Assembly: GCA_030037895.1 (NCBI GenBank)
Contig: JASHPW010000064.1
Coordinates: forward strand, 42,369 to 106,368
Direction: 5' to 3'
Origin: Xanthobacteraceae bacterium
Lineage (GTDB): Bacteria; Pseudomonadota; Alphaproteobacteria; Rhizobiales; Xanthobacteraceae
Length of the DNA: 64,000 nt
The notes under the pieces were generated by a model. It was not told the DNA's origin and did no database searches. It saw nothing but the letters and a program-made list of their open reading frames with translations. Below are positions 1 through 9,101 of this stretch, piece by piece (the first letter of the stretch is position 1; every line of letters begins with the position of its first letter). A program made the translations under genes and the position numbers.

Positions 1-83
1 ACCGGGATGAGAAGGACGGCGCCGAGAGCGAGAACGGCAACGGGAAACCACACCGCCGGCGGGCGCAAGCACATGAATCGCAT
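1..83 (-). CDS. N-terminal fragment of an unknown membrane or secreted protein
   Basis: A leftward frame opens at an ATG at 81-83 and runs off the left edge. The 27 visible residues start MRFMCLRPPAVWFP and continue as a hydrophobic run (VAVLALGAVLLIP), as in a signal anchor or signal peptide. A second in-frame ATG lies three codons in. It sits downstream of rpmJ on the same strand. The family cannot be identified from this stub, and a chance open frame in GC-rich DNA is possible. Confidence 0.3.
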   Translation of the reverse strand, partial: MRFMCLRPPAVWFPVAVLALGAVLLIP

Positions 84-190
84 GCGCGCGAATCTATCCG
101 CCGCGCGCACGGCGGCAAGCCCGAAATGCGCGCAAACGCGCGTGAACGCCGCGGCGCAAGCGGCGGGCCGGCGGTCGTCCGGGCATGGAC

Positions 191-316
191 TCAGCCTTGG
201 CGGGCCTTGAAGCGCCGCTGCGTCTTGTTGATGACATAGACGCGCCCCCTGCGGCGGACGATGCGGTTGTCGCGATGGCGGCCGCGGAGCGATTTCAACG
301 AATTACGGACTTTCAT
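191..316 (-). CDS. rpmJ: 50S ribosomal protein L36 (41-residue form)
   Basis: This encodes a 41-residue, very basic protein starting [18 protein letters not shown] and ending RRFKARQG, the pattern of the zinc-ligand-poor L36 form of alphaproteobacteria. It is a small protein of the large ribosomal subunit. In the zinc-binding form four Cys/His residues hold a metal; here no cysteine is present, as in C-minus paralogues. The gene is 28 bp downstream of the metA-like gene on the same strand, but need not share its control. The exact match in length and the start at 314-316 make the call firm. Confidence 0.93.
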   Translation of the reverse strand: MKVRNSLKSLRGRHRDNRIVRRRGRVYVINKTQRRFKARQG

Positions 317-344
317 GGATGCGATCCCGCTGTCGCGCGATGGC

Positions 345-1385
345 TTAGGGATGCGCTTGCACGTTGTCAATGTGACGGCGCCGCGACCTTTGCGGGGGAA
401 CCGGCAGCGTCCGGCGACCCGCCATGCGCTCCTTGAGGCAATCGAGCCAGCGCTGATAAATGCCGACCGCGGCGCGGTGCCACGGGCTTTGCAGCCCGGC
501 CTCGAGGGCGTCCATCGGAAAATCGGCGATGAGGCCGTCGCGACGCTCGCGCAGCGCGCGCCGGCGAAAGGCATCGACCAGCGCCCTCCCCTCATCGTTG
601 AAGTAACCCTGCGGCGCCGTCGGGTAGTGCTCGCGCTCGCCGCGGAGGAAGCGGCCGATGTCGCGGCGGTATTCGCGCAGCAGCGTGCCGGCCTCGTATT
701 CCGGATGGCCCTGGAAGAACAGGAAGAAAGAGGATGACCTTCGCTCCACCGCGGCGAACATATCGACGCCCGCCGCGGCGGAACGGGTGAGAACGCGATA
801 GCCGCAGTCGGTCAGCGCCGGCTCCGGCAGATCGTTGTAGCGTGAATGCGGCATACGCAGGCGCGGCGCGGCCCCCATCGTCATCCGCTCGGCCGCCACC
901 GCTCGGCAATCGAAGACGCCGAATCGCTTCTCGGCCAGGCGGCGCCGTTCGACGCCGTCGGCATGGAGGACGGCGGCATGGGCGGCAAGGCACGACCAAA
1001 TTGTCGCGGCGGTATTCTCCCGCGCCCAATCGACGAGCCGGCTCAGCGTCGTCCAATACGGCTCGTCCTTGAGGTTGGCGGCGCGCGGCTCGGTGCCGGT
1101 GACGATGAGCCCGTCGAGGCGCGCGTTCCACAACTCGGAAACGTCGCGGTACCGTCCGCCAAGCTCGCGCCGCGTGTGGTCGCTGCGCGGAACCTCGGCG
1201 ATCGAGAACAGCTTGAGGCGGACCGCGGCATTGGTCGCGGCCGCCCCCATGAGTGCCATGAATTGCCGCTCGGTCGATTCGAGCGCCGCGTCGGGCATGT
1301 TGTTGACGAGCCCGATGGTGATGCAATCGGCGCTGCGCAGGTCAACGGCGGAACCTAATCGCGCAACATCGAGGAGAACGGGCAT
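345..1385 (-). CDS. metA: Homoserine O-acyltransferase, MetA-like family
   Basis: Predicted to acylate homoserine (succinyl- or acetyl-CoA donor), the first committed step of methionine synthesis, in the cytoplasm. The 346 residues show the MetA landmarks: [16 protein letters not shown] near 64-79, the nucleophile in WSCLAAHAA (Cys132), HSRYNDLP near 180-187, and [11 protein letters not shown] with His227 and Glu229 completing the triad. The nucleophile motif departs from the usual CxWGAQA, so this is a divergent branch and donor choice cannot be assigned. It lies 21 bp downstream of metY on the same strand and is probably co-transcribed with it. A MetX-type enzyme is encoded at the other end of the window, so the two may be redundant or specialised. 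The last ~40 residues are Arg-rich and poorly conserved-looking. Confidence 0.78.
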   Translation of the reverse strand: MPVLLDVARLGSAVDLRSADCITIGLVNNMPDAALESTERQFMALMGAAATNAAVRLKLFSIAEVPRSDHTRRELGGRYRDVSELWNARLDGLIVTGTEPRAANLKDEPYWTTLSRLVDWARENTAATIWSCLAAHAAVLHADGVERRRLAEKRFGVFDCRAVAAERMTMGAAPRLRMPHSRYNDLPEPALTDCGYRVLTRSAAAGVDMFAAVERRSSSFFLFFQGHPEYEAGTLLREYRRDIGRFLRGEREHYPTAPQGYFNDEGRALVDAFRRRALRERRDGLIADFPMDALEAGLQSPWHRAAVGIYQRWLDCLKERMAGRRTLPVPPQRSRRRHIDNVQAHP

Positions 1386-1406
1386 CGGCGGCGCGCCCCG
1401 AACGGC

Positions 1407-2711
1407 CTACTCGGCCGCGATGAGCGGCGCGCATTGCCGCTGCGCCGCGGCCAGCGCCTGGTCGAGATCGGCGAGAATGTCGTCGATGTGCTCAATGCCG
1501 ATGCTGAGCCGAATCATCTCCGGCCGCACGCCGGCCTTCTCCTGCTCCAGCGCCGACATCTGCCGATGCGTGGTCGAGGCCGGATGGCAGGCGAGCGACT
1601 TGGCGTCGCCCATGTTGACCAGCCGCTTGAACAGCTTGAGCGCGTCGTAAAATCTCTTCCCCGCCTCGAGGCCGCCGGCGATGCCGAAGGTCAACAGCGA
1701 GCAGGCGCGGCCGCCGAAATATTTCCGCGCCAGAGCGTGATAGGGATTGTCGGAAAAGCCGGCGTAATTGACCCAAGCGACGCGCCGATCCCGGCGCAAG
1801 AATTCCGCCACCCGGCGCGCGTTCTCCACGTGGCGCTCGACCCGCAGGGCGACCGTCTCGATTCCCTGCAGCAGCAGGAACGCGGAAATGGGCGCGAGCA
1901 CCGCGCCGGTCGTGCGCTGATAGACGCTGCGGCAGCGCGCGATATAGGCGGCGGCGCCGAAATGCTCGGTGTAGACCAGGCCGTGATAGGACGCGTCGGG
2001 CTCGTTGAACATGGCAAAGCGGCGCGCGTGCTCCTTCCAGGGGAAACGGCCGCTGTCGATGATGGCGCCGCCGAGCGTGGTGCCGTGGCCGCCCAGGAAC
2101 TTGGTCAGCGAGTGGACGACGATGTCGGCGCCGTAGTCGATCGGGCGGACGAGGAGCGGCGTCGCCACGGTGTTATCGACGATGAGCGGAACTCCGTGCC
2201 GCGCGCCGACCGCCGCCAGCGCCTCGAAATCGCAGATGTTTCCGGCCGGATTGCCGACGCTCTCGCAGAAGATCGCGCGCGTTTTATCGTCGATCAGCTT
2301 CTCGATCGCCTCGGGACGGTCGGATTCGGCGAAGCGGACGGCGAGCCCCTGGCTCGGCAGAATATGCGCGAACAGCGTGTACGTGGTGCCGTAGAGCTGC
2401 GGTACCGAGACGATGTTGCTGCCGATCTCGGCGAGGTTGAGCACCGCGTAGTTGAGCGCCGCCTGTCCCGAACTCACGCACAACGCCGCAAGCCCGCCCT
2501 CGAGCGCGGCGACGCGGCGTTCGAGCACGGCGACCGTCGGATTGTTGATGCGGGTATAGCGATAGCCGTCGGCTTCGAGGTTGAACAAAGCGGCGCCGTG
2601 ATCGGCGCTGTCGAACTCATAGGCCACGGTCTGATAGATGGGGACCGCGACGGCCTTGGTCGTCGGCTCGGTGTCGTAGCCGCCGTGGACGGCCACCGTC
2701 TCGCTTTTCAT
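1407..2711 (-). CDS. metY: O-acetylhomoserine aminocarboxypropyltransferase (sulfhydrylase)
   Basis: This PLP enzyme of the Cys/Met metabolism family makes homocysteine from O-acylhomoserine and sulfide. The 434 residues include YRYTRINNPTV near 50-60, the VDNTVATP segment with the PLP-nitrogen Asp179, and HSLTKFLGGHG with the Schiff-base Lys204. The length, and the insert after the lysine (FPWKEHARRFAMFNEPDASYHG), fit MetY rather than MetB/MetZ. It starts at an ATG at 2709-2711 and precedes the metA-like gene by 21 bp, so acyl-homoserine formation and sulfhydrylation are encoded together. The 229 bp upstream, shared with a divergent ligase gene, contain no SAM-II riboswitch that I can recognise. 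Confidence 0.93.
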   Translation of the reverse strand: MKSETVAVHGGYDTEPTTKAVAVPIYQTVAYEFDSADHGAALFNLEADGYRYTRINNPTVAVLERRVAALEGGLAALCVSSGQAALNYAVLNLAEIGSNIVSVPQLYGTTYTLFAHILPSQGLAVRFAESDRPEAIEKLIDDKTRAIFCESVGNPAGNICDFEALAAVGARHGVPLIVDNTVATPLLVRPIDYGADIVVHSLTKFLGGHGTTLGGAIIDSGRFPWKEHARRFAMFNEPDASYHGLVYTEHFGAAAYIARCRSVYQRTTGAVLAPISAFLLLQGIETVALRVERHVENARRVAEFLRRDRRVAWVNYAGFSDNPYHALARKYFGGRACSLLTFGIAGGLEAGKRFYDALKLFKRLVNMGDAKSLACHPASTTHRQMSALEQEKAGVRPEMIRLSIGIEHIDDILADLDQALAAAQRQCAPLIAAE

Positions 2712-2940
2712 GTTTGCCCGCCGCGCGTCTGAAAACCCTCGCCGATGCTACACGCTCTCGGTTTCTTATCCGTGGCGAATGCGGCGAACAACGGACGCAA
2801 TTTGGATTGGAAGGAATAACCTTAATTGTTTTCCATGCAGCGCCGCGCATTGACGGAGAAGCGGCGCGCCACAGCTCAAATGCATAAAATTTTATCCGAT
2901 ATCGAAGCGAAAGATTCACTTTGTCGGGCGATCATCGCGC

Positions 2941-4761
2941 ATGACTCTGATCGAGACGGAACGCGCGACGCCGAGAGGCGCCGACCGGGAGACGGCGGTG
3001 CGCGACTGGGTGCGCGCGCTCGAAGCGACCGCGCCGATCGCCGCCAATCCGCGGCGCATCCTGCCCCGCGTCGTCGAGGACTTGGCGGAGACGCGCGGCG
3101 AGGCCCCGGCGCTGCTCGACGCCAACGAACGCCTGAGCTATCGCGCGCTCGCGGAGCGCGCCAACCGCTACGCGCGCTGGGCGCTCGAGCAACGCCTCGC
3201 CAAGGGCGACGTCGTCTGCCTGATGATGCCGAACCGGCCCGAATACATGGCCGTCTGGCTCGGCCTCACCAACGTCGGCGTCGTCGTTTCGCTTATCAAC
3301 ACGCAGCTCCGCGGCGCTGCGCTCGCCCATTGCCTCGGACTCGCCGCGCCGAAGCATGTCATCCTCGCCGCTGAATTCTGCGACGAATTCCGCGATGCGG
3401 CGGCAGCGCCCGCAGATCGCTCGAAAATCTGGGCGCACGGCGGTGACGGCAGCGGCGAGTTCGCACGCATCGATCGGGCGGTGGAACGGCTTTCGGGCGC
3501 GCGGCTCGCCTCGGCCGAGCGTCCGGCGGTGACGATCGCGGATCGCGCACTGTTGATCTCCACCTCGGGCACGACCGGCCTGCCCAAGGCCGCCCATGTC
3601 AGCCACCGCCGGCTGTTGGAGTGGAGTTTCTGGTTCGCCGGGCTCTTGAATGCCGGGCCGGACGATCGCATGTATGATTGCCTGCCGATGTATCACAGCG
3701 TCGGCGGCGTCGTCGCCACCGGAGCGCTTCTGGTGCGCGGCGGCTCGGTGCTGATCCGCGAGAAATTTTCCGCGCAGCATTTCTGGGACGACGTGGTCGA
3801 TCAGGATTGCACGCTCGTCCAATATATCGGCGAACTCGCCCGCTATCTCCTCAACGCGCCGAGCAATCCGCGCGAGCGCGCGCATCGCATCCGCATCTGC
3901 TGCGGCAACGGGCTCAGAGCCGACGTCTGGGAGAAATTCCAGAGCAGATTCGCCGTTCCGCGGATCCTCGAATTCTACGCGGCGACCGAAGGCAATGTCT
4001 CGCTCTATAACGTCGAAGGCAAAGTCGGCGCCGTGGGCCGCGTGCCGTCCTTCCTCGCGCACCGCTTCCCGCTGGCGCTGGTGAAATTCGACGCCGCTTG
4101 CGGCGAACCGGAGCGCGGGGCGGACGGCTTCTGCCGGCGGTGCGCGACCGACGAGGTCGGCGAAGCGCTCGGTCGGATCCGCAGCGGCGGCGCCGATCGG
4201 GGCGGCGAATTCGAAGGCTATACCAGCGCCGAGGATTCGGAGCGGAAGATCCTGCGCGACGTGTTCGAGCGCGGCGACGCCTGGTACCGCACCGGCGACC
4301 TCATGCGCAAGGACGCGGCCGGCTTCTTCTATTTCGTCGACCGGATCGGCGACACGTTCCGCTGGAAAGGCGAGAACGTCGCCACCGCGGAAGTCGCGGC
4401 GGCGATCACGGCGTTCCCCGGCGTCACCGAGGCGACCGTCTATGGCGTGCGCGTGCCGGGCACCGAGGGAGCCGCCGGCATGGCGGCAATCGTCGCCGAC
4501 GGCGCGCTCGACTTCGCGGAATTCCGCCGGCATCTCGGGCGCCGGCTGCCGCGCTACGCGCGGCCGCTGTTCGTGCGCCTCACGGACACGATAACGACAA
4601 CCGCCACCTTCAAGCACGCCAAGGCCGATCTGAGGCGCGACGGCTACGATCCGGCGGCGACAAGCGACGCGATCTTCTTTGACGATCCGGCGCAGCGGGC
4701 GTTCGTGCGCATGGAGCGCGGGCTTTTTGCGCGCATTCAGGCCGGCGAGGTGCGCCTTTAA
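2941..4761 (+). CDS. Long-chain acyl-CoA synthetase, FATP/FadD6-like
   Basis: An adenylate-forming enzyme expected to activate a long-chain or bile-acid-like carboxylate as the CoA thioester. The 606 residues carry the P-loop-like STSGTTGLPK at 207-216, YRTGDLMRKDAAGFFYFVDR in the hinge, and a FKHAKADLRRDGYDP tail typical of the FATP family, where the conserved lysine contacts the adenylate. No signal peptide is seen; FATP relatives associate with membranes. It is transcribed away from metY and is followed 134 bp later by an MBL hydrolase. It may supply acyl groups to the carrier-protein cluster to its right, but that is inference from proximity only. Confidence 0.88.
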   Translation: MTLIETERATPRGADRETAVRDWVRALEATAPIAANPRRILPRVVEDLAETRGEAPALLDANERLSYRALAERANRYARWALEQRLAKGDVVCLMMPNRPEYMAVWLGLTNVGVVVSLINTQLRGAALAHCLGLAAPKHVILAAEFCDEFRDAAAAPADRSKIWAHGGDGSGEFARIDRAVERLSGARLASAERPAVTIADRALLISTSGTTGLPKAAHVSHRRLLEWSFWFAGLLNAGPDDRMYDCLPMYHSVGGVVATGALLVRGGSVLIREKFSAQHFWDDVVDQDCTLVQYIGELARYLLNAPSNPRERAHRIRICCGNGLRADVWEKFQSRFAVPRILEFYAATEGNVSLYNVEGKVGAVGRVPSFLAHRFPLALVKFDAACGEPERGADGFCRRCATDEVGEALGRIRSGGADRGGEFEGYTSAEDSERKILRDVFERGDAWYRTGDLMRKDAAGFFYFVDRIGDTFRWKGENVATAEVAAAITAFPGVTEATVYGVRVPGTEGAAGMAAIVADGALDFAEFRRHLGRRLPRYARPLFVRLTDTITTTATFKHAKADLRRDGYDPAATSDAIFFDDPAQRAFVRMERGLFARIQAGEVRL

Positions 4762-4895
4762 GCGCCGGCTTACCGCCGCGCTCTGCGCCGCGGACCGAAA
4801 ACGCCGCGCCGACAGCGGCATTCCCGTATCGCCGGCCGTGAAAATATGCAAATTTGCGAATTCCGGGACGAGGGACGAGGCAGGCGGGCGCCGGC

Positions 4896-5693
4896 ATGAG
4901 CGAGGACCTGCACGAAATCTACGCCATCCGCTACGGCCACCACGCGCGCCGCTCGCCGGCGAATTTCATCGACGGCGATCCGCACGACGTGCTGCAGCCG
5001 CTCGACTTTTTCGTCTGGGCGATCGTCGGCCGCTCCGCCACGATCATCGTCGACACCGGCTTCGACGAGGCGATGGGCCGCCGCCGCCAGCGCGAGACGA
5101 TCAAGCCGGTGCACGACGGGCTCAACGCCCTCGGCATCGCCCCTGAGACGGTCGAGACCGTCATCATCAGCCACTTGCACTACGATCATTGCGGCAATCA
5201 CGGGCTGTTTCCGCGGGCGCGTTATCACCTGCAGGATCGCGAGATGGCCTATGCGACCGGGCGCTGCATGTGCCATCAGGCGCTGCGCATGCCGTTCGAG
5301 GCCGACGACATCGTCGCCATGGTGCGCAAAGTGTTCGCCGGCCGCGCCGTCTTCCATGACGGCGAGGACGAGATCGTGCCGGGCGTGAGCGTGCACCTGA
5401 TCGGCGGCCACTCCAAAGGCCTGCAGTCGGTGCGGGTGAAAACCCGGCGCGGCCATGTGGTGCTCGCCGCCGACGCCACGCATCTTTATGCCCACATCGA
5501 CGGCGGCCGGGTATTTCCGATCACCTACAATGTCGCCGAGGTGGTCGAGGGCTATGCGACGCTGAAAAAACTCGCGTCCTCGCCGCGCCACATCGTGCCC
5601 GGGCACGACCCGTTGGTGCTCGCGCGCTACCCGGCGGCCAAGCCCGGCCTCGAAGGCTGGATCGCGCGCCTTGACGCCGATCCCCACTCCTGA
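4896..5693 (+). CDS. N-acyl-homoserine-lactonase-like metallo-beta-lactamase hydrolase
   Basis: The 265-residue MBL-fold protein has the dinuclear metal motif SHLHYDHCGN (His93, His95, Asp97, His98), His172 in GGHSKG, Asp193 in AADATH and His237 in VPGHDP, as in AttM/AiiA lactonases. The layout (short N-terminal strand region, PLDFFVWAIVG, then VDTGFD) matches the AHL-lactonase subgroup. Homologues in catabolic operons also open other lactones, so quorum-signal degradation is not proven. I place the start at the ATG at 4896 because the upstream in-frame stretch is low in similarity to the family. No luxI/luxR pair is in the window. Confidence 0.82.
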   Translation: MSEDLHEIYAIRYGHHARRSPANFIDGDPHDVLQPLDFFVWAIVGRSATIIVDTGFDEAMGRRRQRETIKPVHDGLNALGIAPETVETVIISHLHYDHCGNHGLFPRARYHLQDREMAYATGRCMCHQALRMPFEADDIVAMVRKVFAGRAVFHDGEDEIVPGVSVHLIGGHSKGLQSVRVKTRRGHVVLAADATHLYAHIDGGRVFPITYNVAEVVEGYATLKKLASSPRHIVPGHDPLVLARYPAAKPGLEGWIARLDADPHS

Positions 5694-5737
5694 GGTCCGA
5701 TCGCGACGCGACTTGCGACGCGGGTGGCCCTTGGTCG

Positions 5738-6484
5738 CTACGCCGTGGCGCCGGCATCAACGGTGAGGACGGTGCCGGAAATGTTGCGCGCCTTATCGCT
5801 GATGAGGTACTCGACCGCGTTTGCGACGTCCTCCACCTCGGCGAGGCGGCGCAGCGCGCTCCTGCGCATGATCCGCTGGCGCTGCTCGTCGGCGAGGCGA
5901 TGCGTCATCTCGGTCGCCAAGAAGCCGGGCGCCACGGCGTTGACGGTGATGCCGAGCCGCCCCACCTCGCGCGCCAGCGAGCGGGTGAAGCCGAGCATCG
6001 ACGCCTTGGTCGCCGCATAGGCCGAAAGGCCGCTGTAGCCGGTGAAGCCGATGATCGAGGCGACGTTGACAATGCGGCCGAAGCCGTCCGCCATCATCCC
6101 GCGCACCACGTATTTGGTGAGCACGATCGGCGACAGCGTGTTCAGGCGCACCAGCTCCTCGATCTTCGAATTGTGCATCGTCGCCAGCACGCCGTCGTGG
6201 CCGAGCGCGGCATTGTTGACGAGGCCGGACAACGGGCCGAATTCCTTGCGCAGCCTGCGCACCAAGTCGGGAATCTCCTCGATCCGGCCGAGGTCGAACG
6301 GCACGAAGTGGAGCGCGCCCTGCCCTGCGCGCTCGGCTTGCGCGCTCGCCGCCGCCACCTCCTTGTTCTTCTGCCGCGCCACGGCGATCACCCGGTATCC
6401 CGCGGCGGCGAGTTTTTGCCCGATGGCCAGGCCGAGACCGCGGCTGCCACCGGTCACGAGCACGCTGCGCATCGCTGCGGCCAT
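5738..6484 (-). CDS. 3-oxoacyl-ACP-reductase-like short-chain dehydrogenase
   Basis: A classical SDR of 248 residues with the cofactor motif TGGSRGLG (11-18), NNA at 90-92, and the catalytic Ser143, Tyr156 and Lys160 in YAATK. The C terminus (ISGTVLTVDAGATA) is FabG-like. It is the last gene of a tight leftward set: ACP (7863-8108), adenylating ligase (6488-7882), then this gene after 3 bp. The context argues that it reduces a carrier-bound 3-oxoacyl or related carbonyl intermediate rather than serving general fatty acid synthesis, since no fabD/fabF/acpP cluster is present. Specific substrate unknown. Confidence 0.85.
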   Translation of the reverse strand: MAAAMRSVLVTGGSRGLGLAIGQKLAAAGYRVIAVARQKNKEVAAASAQAERAGQGALHFVPFDLGRIEEIPDLVRRLRKEFGPLSGLVNNAALGHDGVLATMHNSKIEELVRLNTLSPIVLTKYVVRGMMADGFGRIVNVASIIGFTGYSGLSAYAATKASMLGFTRSLAREVGRLGITVNAVAPGFLATEMTHRLADEQRQRIMRRSALRRLAEVEDVANAVEYLISDKARNISGTVLTVDAGATA

Positions 6485-6487
6485 GGC

Positions 6488-7882
6488 TCACCCGTGCCGG
6501 CGCTCGAGCTTGCCGGTGGCCGCGACCGCGAGCGTCGGCACGAAGCTGATCGCCGCCGGCACTTTGTGGCGCGGCAGCGCCTCGCGGCAGAGCTTGAGGA
6601 TGTCGTCCCTGACCTCGATCCGCCGCGCGGCCGCCGAGTCCCGTTCGAATTTCAGCACCACGTCGGCCACCACGACCGCGCCGGTGATCGGGTTCCGCCG
6701 CGGCCGCACCAGCGACATGCGCACCTGCGGATGCCGGTTGATCACGGCCTCGATCTCCTCGGGATGAATCTTCAATCCGCCGACATTGATGATGCCGCCC
6801 CTGCGGCCGACGAAGTAAAAGCGTTCCCCGCGCCGCTCCACCATGTCGCCGGTGTCGACGAAGCCGTCGGCGGCGGCGAGCCTCTCTCCAGCGCCCAGAT
6901 AGCGGGACGCCGTCCGCGGCGAGCGGATCGCGAGCGCGCCGTCAACGACCTTCAGCTCGACGCCGTCGCGGACGGCTCCGACATAGTCGGCGGGAAAACC
7001 GGCGCGACCGTCGTTGACGTCGAAGCCGACACCGGCCTCGGTCGAGGCATAGGCGTGCCCGATATTGGCCTGCGGGAAGACCGCGCGCAGGCTGTCGAGG
7101 ATCGCCTGGTCCGCGATCTCGCCCGAGAGCCGCACATAGCGCGGCGCGATCGTGCGGATCGCCGGACTCATCAGCGCGCGGCGCCAGTGCGACGGCGTGC
7201 CGGACAGGTGCGTCACGCCGTGCCGCGCCAGCCGCGCCAGATGCTCGGCGACCGGCTCGCCCGCGCTCGAGAGAACGAGCGAGGCGCCGCCGCAGACGGC
7301 GCGGAGAAAAATCTGCAGCCCGCCGTAACGGCGGATGTCGTAGAACGTCCCCCACACCGCCGCGCCGTCGGCCGGGCTTTTGGCCGCCACGGCCGCCGTG
7401 AGGCCGGCAAGATCGTGCACGACCATCTTCGGCACGCCGGTCGTGCCCGAGGTCAGCAGCACCCATTCGCTGCGGCGGCGCACCGGCGGGGCTTGCTCCG
7501 TCGGCACGATCGACGGCGCGCACATGACGCGATCGAGATGATCGAATGCCGCGGCATGTGTGCCGCCATCGATCACGACGGCATCGACCTCGGCCCGCCC
7601 GATCACGGCGGCAAGATGATCGGCCGCGATGTCGGGCGGCAGGACGGTGATGCGCCGCGCGCGGCCGTCAAGCTCGATCAGCGTGAGCGCGGTCGTCAAT
7701 TGGTCCACGGTCGCGACCAGGACCGAACGGCCGCATAAATCCGCGAGCCGGCCGGCGAGGCTCGTTCCGCGACCTAGGTCGGTGAAGCGCACGGATCGGG
7801 CGCGGTCGCGGAAAAATCGCGGCGCCGGCGCGTTGGCGACATGGGCGCGCAGCGGCGGCGCCTCAACGCGCGCCATTTTCAT
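6488..7882 (-). CDS. AMP-dependent (acyl-CoA/acyl-ACP) ligase
   Basis: The 464-residue ANL-superfamily enzyme carries TSGTTGVPK (144-152), YASTEAG near 290, a VDTGDM hinge motif and a C-terminal GKLERR with the catalytic-type lysine. It is shorter than usual (~500-550) because the N-terminal domain is trimmed. Its start overlaps the 3' end of a carrier-protein gene by 20 bp, which strongly suggests that it loads that carrier with a carboxylic acid. The following gene (FabG-like) starts 3 bp past its stop. The acid cannot be predicted from the sequence. Likely cytosolic. Confidence 0.85.
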   Translation of the reverse strand: MKMARVEAPPLRAHVANAPAPRFFRDRARSVRFTDLGRGTSLAGRLADLCGRSVLVATVDQLTTALTLIELDGRARRITVLPPDIAADHLAAVIGRAEVDAVVIDGGTHAAAFDHLDRVMCAPSIVPTEQAPPVRRRSEWVLLTSGTTGVPKMVVHDLAGLTAAVAAKSPADGAAVWGTFYDIRRYGGLQIFLRAVCGGASLVLSSAGEPVAEHLARLARHGVTHLSGTPSHWRRALMSPAIRTIAPRYVRLSGEIADQAILDSLRAVFPQANIGHAYASTEAGVGFDVNDGRAGFPADYVGAVRDGVELKVVDGALAIRSPRTASRYLGAGERLAAADGFVDTGDMVERRGERFYFVGRRGGIINVGGLKIHPEEIEAVINRHPQVRMSLVRPRRNPITGAVVVADVVLKFERDSAAARRIEVRDDILKLCREALPRHKVPAAISFVPTLAVAATGKLERRHG

Positions 7883-8108
7883 AGACCTGCACGAAGTCGC
7901 CGAGCGTCACCGGAAAGAAGGCGTCCTCGGCGGCGGTGAACGGATCGATGCCGAGGGCGTCTTCCAGCCGCGCGACCAGCACGGCAAAGCCGAGCGAATC
8001 GAGGCCGCAATCCACGAGCGCGAGATCGTCGTTGAGCGGCGCCAGGATCTTGCCATGCTCCCGCGCCACCTGCTGCATCTCGCGCATTATGGTTAATTTT
8101 ACCGACAT
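7863..8108 (-). CDS. Acyl carrier protein (first of two in the cluster)
   Basis: An 81-residue acidic helical protein with the phosphopantetheine site in CGLDSLGF (Ser38), followed by VLVARLEDALGIDPF, the helix II/III pattern of ACPs. It overlaps the start of the adenylating ligase by 20 bp, so translation is likely coupled and the two probably form a loading module. It is divergent from the acyltransferase gene starting 75 bp away at 8184. The start at 8108 is an ATG; an internal Met8 is an alternative. It is clearly not the housekeeping AcpP by sequence or location. Confidence 0.88.
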   Translation of the reverse strand: MSVKLTIMREMQQVAREHGKILAPLNDDLALVDCGLDSLGFAVLVARLEDALGIDPFTAAEDAFFPVTLGDFVQVYENGAR

Positions 8109-8183
8109 TGCCGGCGCCTACGCTTTGTTCACTCTGGCCCGGTATATTCGCGCAACACTTACGATCAAGTTCACGACACGGTC

Positions 8184-9065
8184 GTGGTCAACGCCAAGGT
8201 CGCTCCCGTGCCGGGACTCCGCTGCCGTCAGATCGCCGAAGCCGATATCGCCGCCGTCGCCGCCCTGCTGGCGCGCGGATTCCCCAACCGCAGCCGGCAA
8301 TTCTGGCAGCACGCGTTCGCGCAACTGACCAGGCATGAGCCGCCGCCGGGTCTGCCGAAATTTGGTTACCTCATGGAGAGCGACGGCGTTCCGGTCGGCG
8401 CGATCCTGCTCATCTGCGCGACGATCCGGACGGGCGAGAAGGCGTCGACCCGCTGCAATCTGTCGAGCTGGTACGTCGAGCCGCGATTCCGCGCTTATGC
8501 GCCGCTCCTCGTGTCGCATGCGCTGCGGCACAAGGACGTGACCTATCTCAACGTCTCGCCCGCGCCGCACACCCGCCCGACCATAGAAGCGCAGGGATTT
8601 TCCCGCTATTGCGACGGCATCTTCGTCGCGCTGGCGATGTTGAACGGACCGTTCGGCTCCGGCGTCGAGGTGTCCGACGTGCGGCGGCCGCCGCCGATCG
8701 GCGTCGATCCCTTCGAGCAGGAGGTGTTGCTGGAACATGCCGCGCACGGCTGCATCAGCCTGTGGTGCGCGAGCGCCGGACGCGCCTACCCGTTCGTGTT
8801 CCGCCCGCGCCTGGTCAAGGCCGTCGTGCCCTGCGCGCAATTGATCTACTGCCGCGATGTCGGAGATTTGGTCCGCTTTGCCGGGCCGCTCGGGCGCTAC
8901 CTGGCGCGGCGCGGGAGGCCCCTGGTCATCGTCGACGCGAACGGGCCCATTGCCGGGCTCATCGGCGTGTTTCGCCGCGACCGCATGCCGAAATATTTCA
9001 AGGGCCCGCAGCGCCCGCGCCTCGGCGACCTCGCCTATACCGAATACGCGATGCTCGGGGTGTAG
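8184..9065 (+). CDS. GNAT-like acyl-CoA/acyl-carrier acyltransferase
   Basis: The 293-residue protein begins at a GTG and opens with a GNAT-type N-terminal strand and helix (LRCRQIAEADIAAVAALLARGF). It has a beta-strand segment ending GVPVGAILL and a LSSWYVEPRFRAYAPLL block where GNAT enzymes bind the pantetheine arm. A second GNAT-like half follows. Relatives occur in alphaproteobacterial lipid and polysaccharide loci as uncharacterised acyltransferases. Here it lies between a carrier-protein/ligase operon and the convergent aminoacyl-carrier ligase gene (36 bp gap). It is therefore a candidate for moving an acyl or aminoacyl group off a carrier; this is inference. Confidence 0.65.
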   Translation: MVNAKVAPVPGLRCRQIAEADIAAVAALLARGFPNRSRQFWQHAFAQLTRHEPPPGLPKFGYLMESDGVPVGAILLICATIRTGEKASTRCNLSSWYVEPRFRAYAPLLVSHALRHKDVTYLNVSPAPHTRPTIEAQGFSRYCDGIFVALAMLNGPFGSGVEVSDVRRPPPIGVDPFEQEVLLEHAAHGCISLWCASAGRAYPFVFRPRLVKAVVPCAQLIYCRDVGDLVRFAGPLGRYLARRGRPLVIVDANGPIAGLIGVFRRDRMPKYFKGPQRPRLGDLAYTEYAMLGV

Positions 9066-9101
9066 CCGTTCCCGTCCGCCACGCGGGGGGAGTACGGCGC
9101 G

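Noticed and set aside
2712..2940. A SAM-II-type riboswitch upstream of metY
   Set aside because: The leftward strand before metY lacks the GCUAAA 3' element and the pairing pattern of SAM-II. I also could not see SAM-I or SAM/SAH folds.
2932..4851. Leftward 639-codon open frame across the acyl-CoA synthetase gene
   Set aside because: It is the antisense of a clear AMP-binding enzyme and has no family motif; GC-rich third positions keep antisense frames open.
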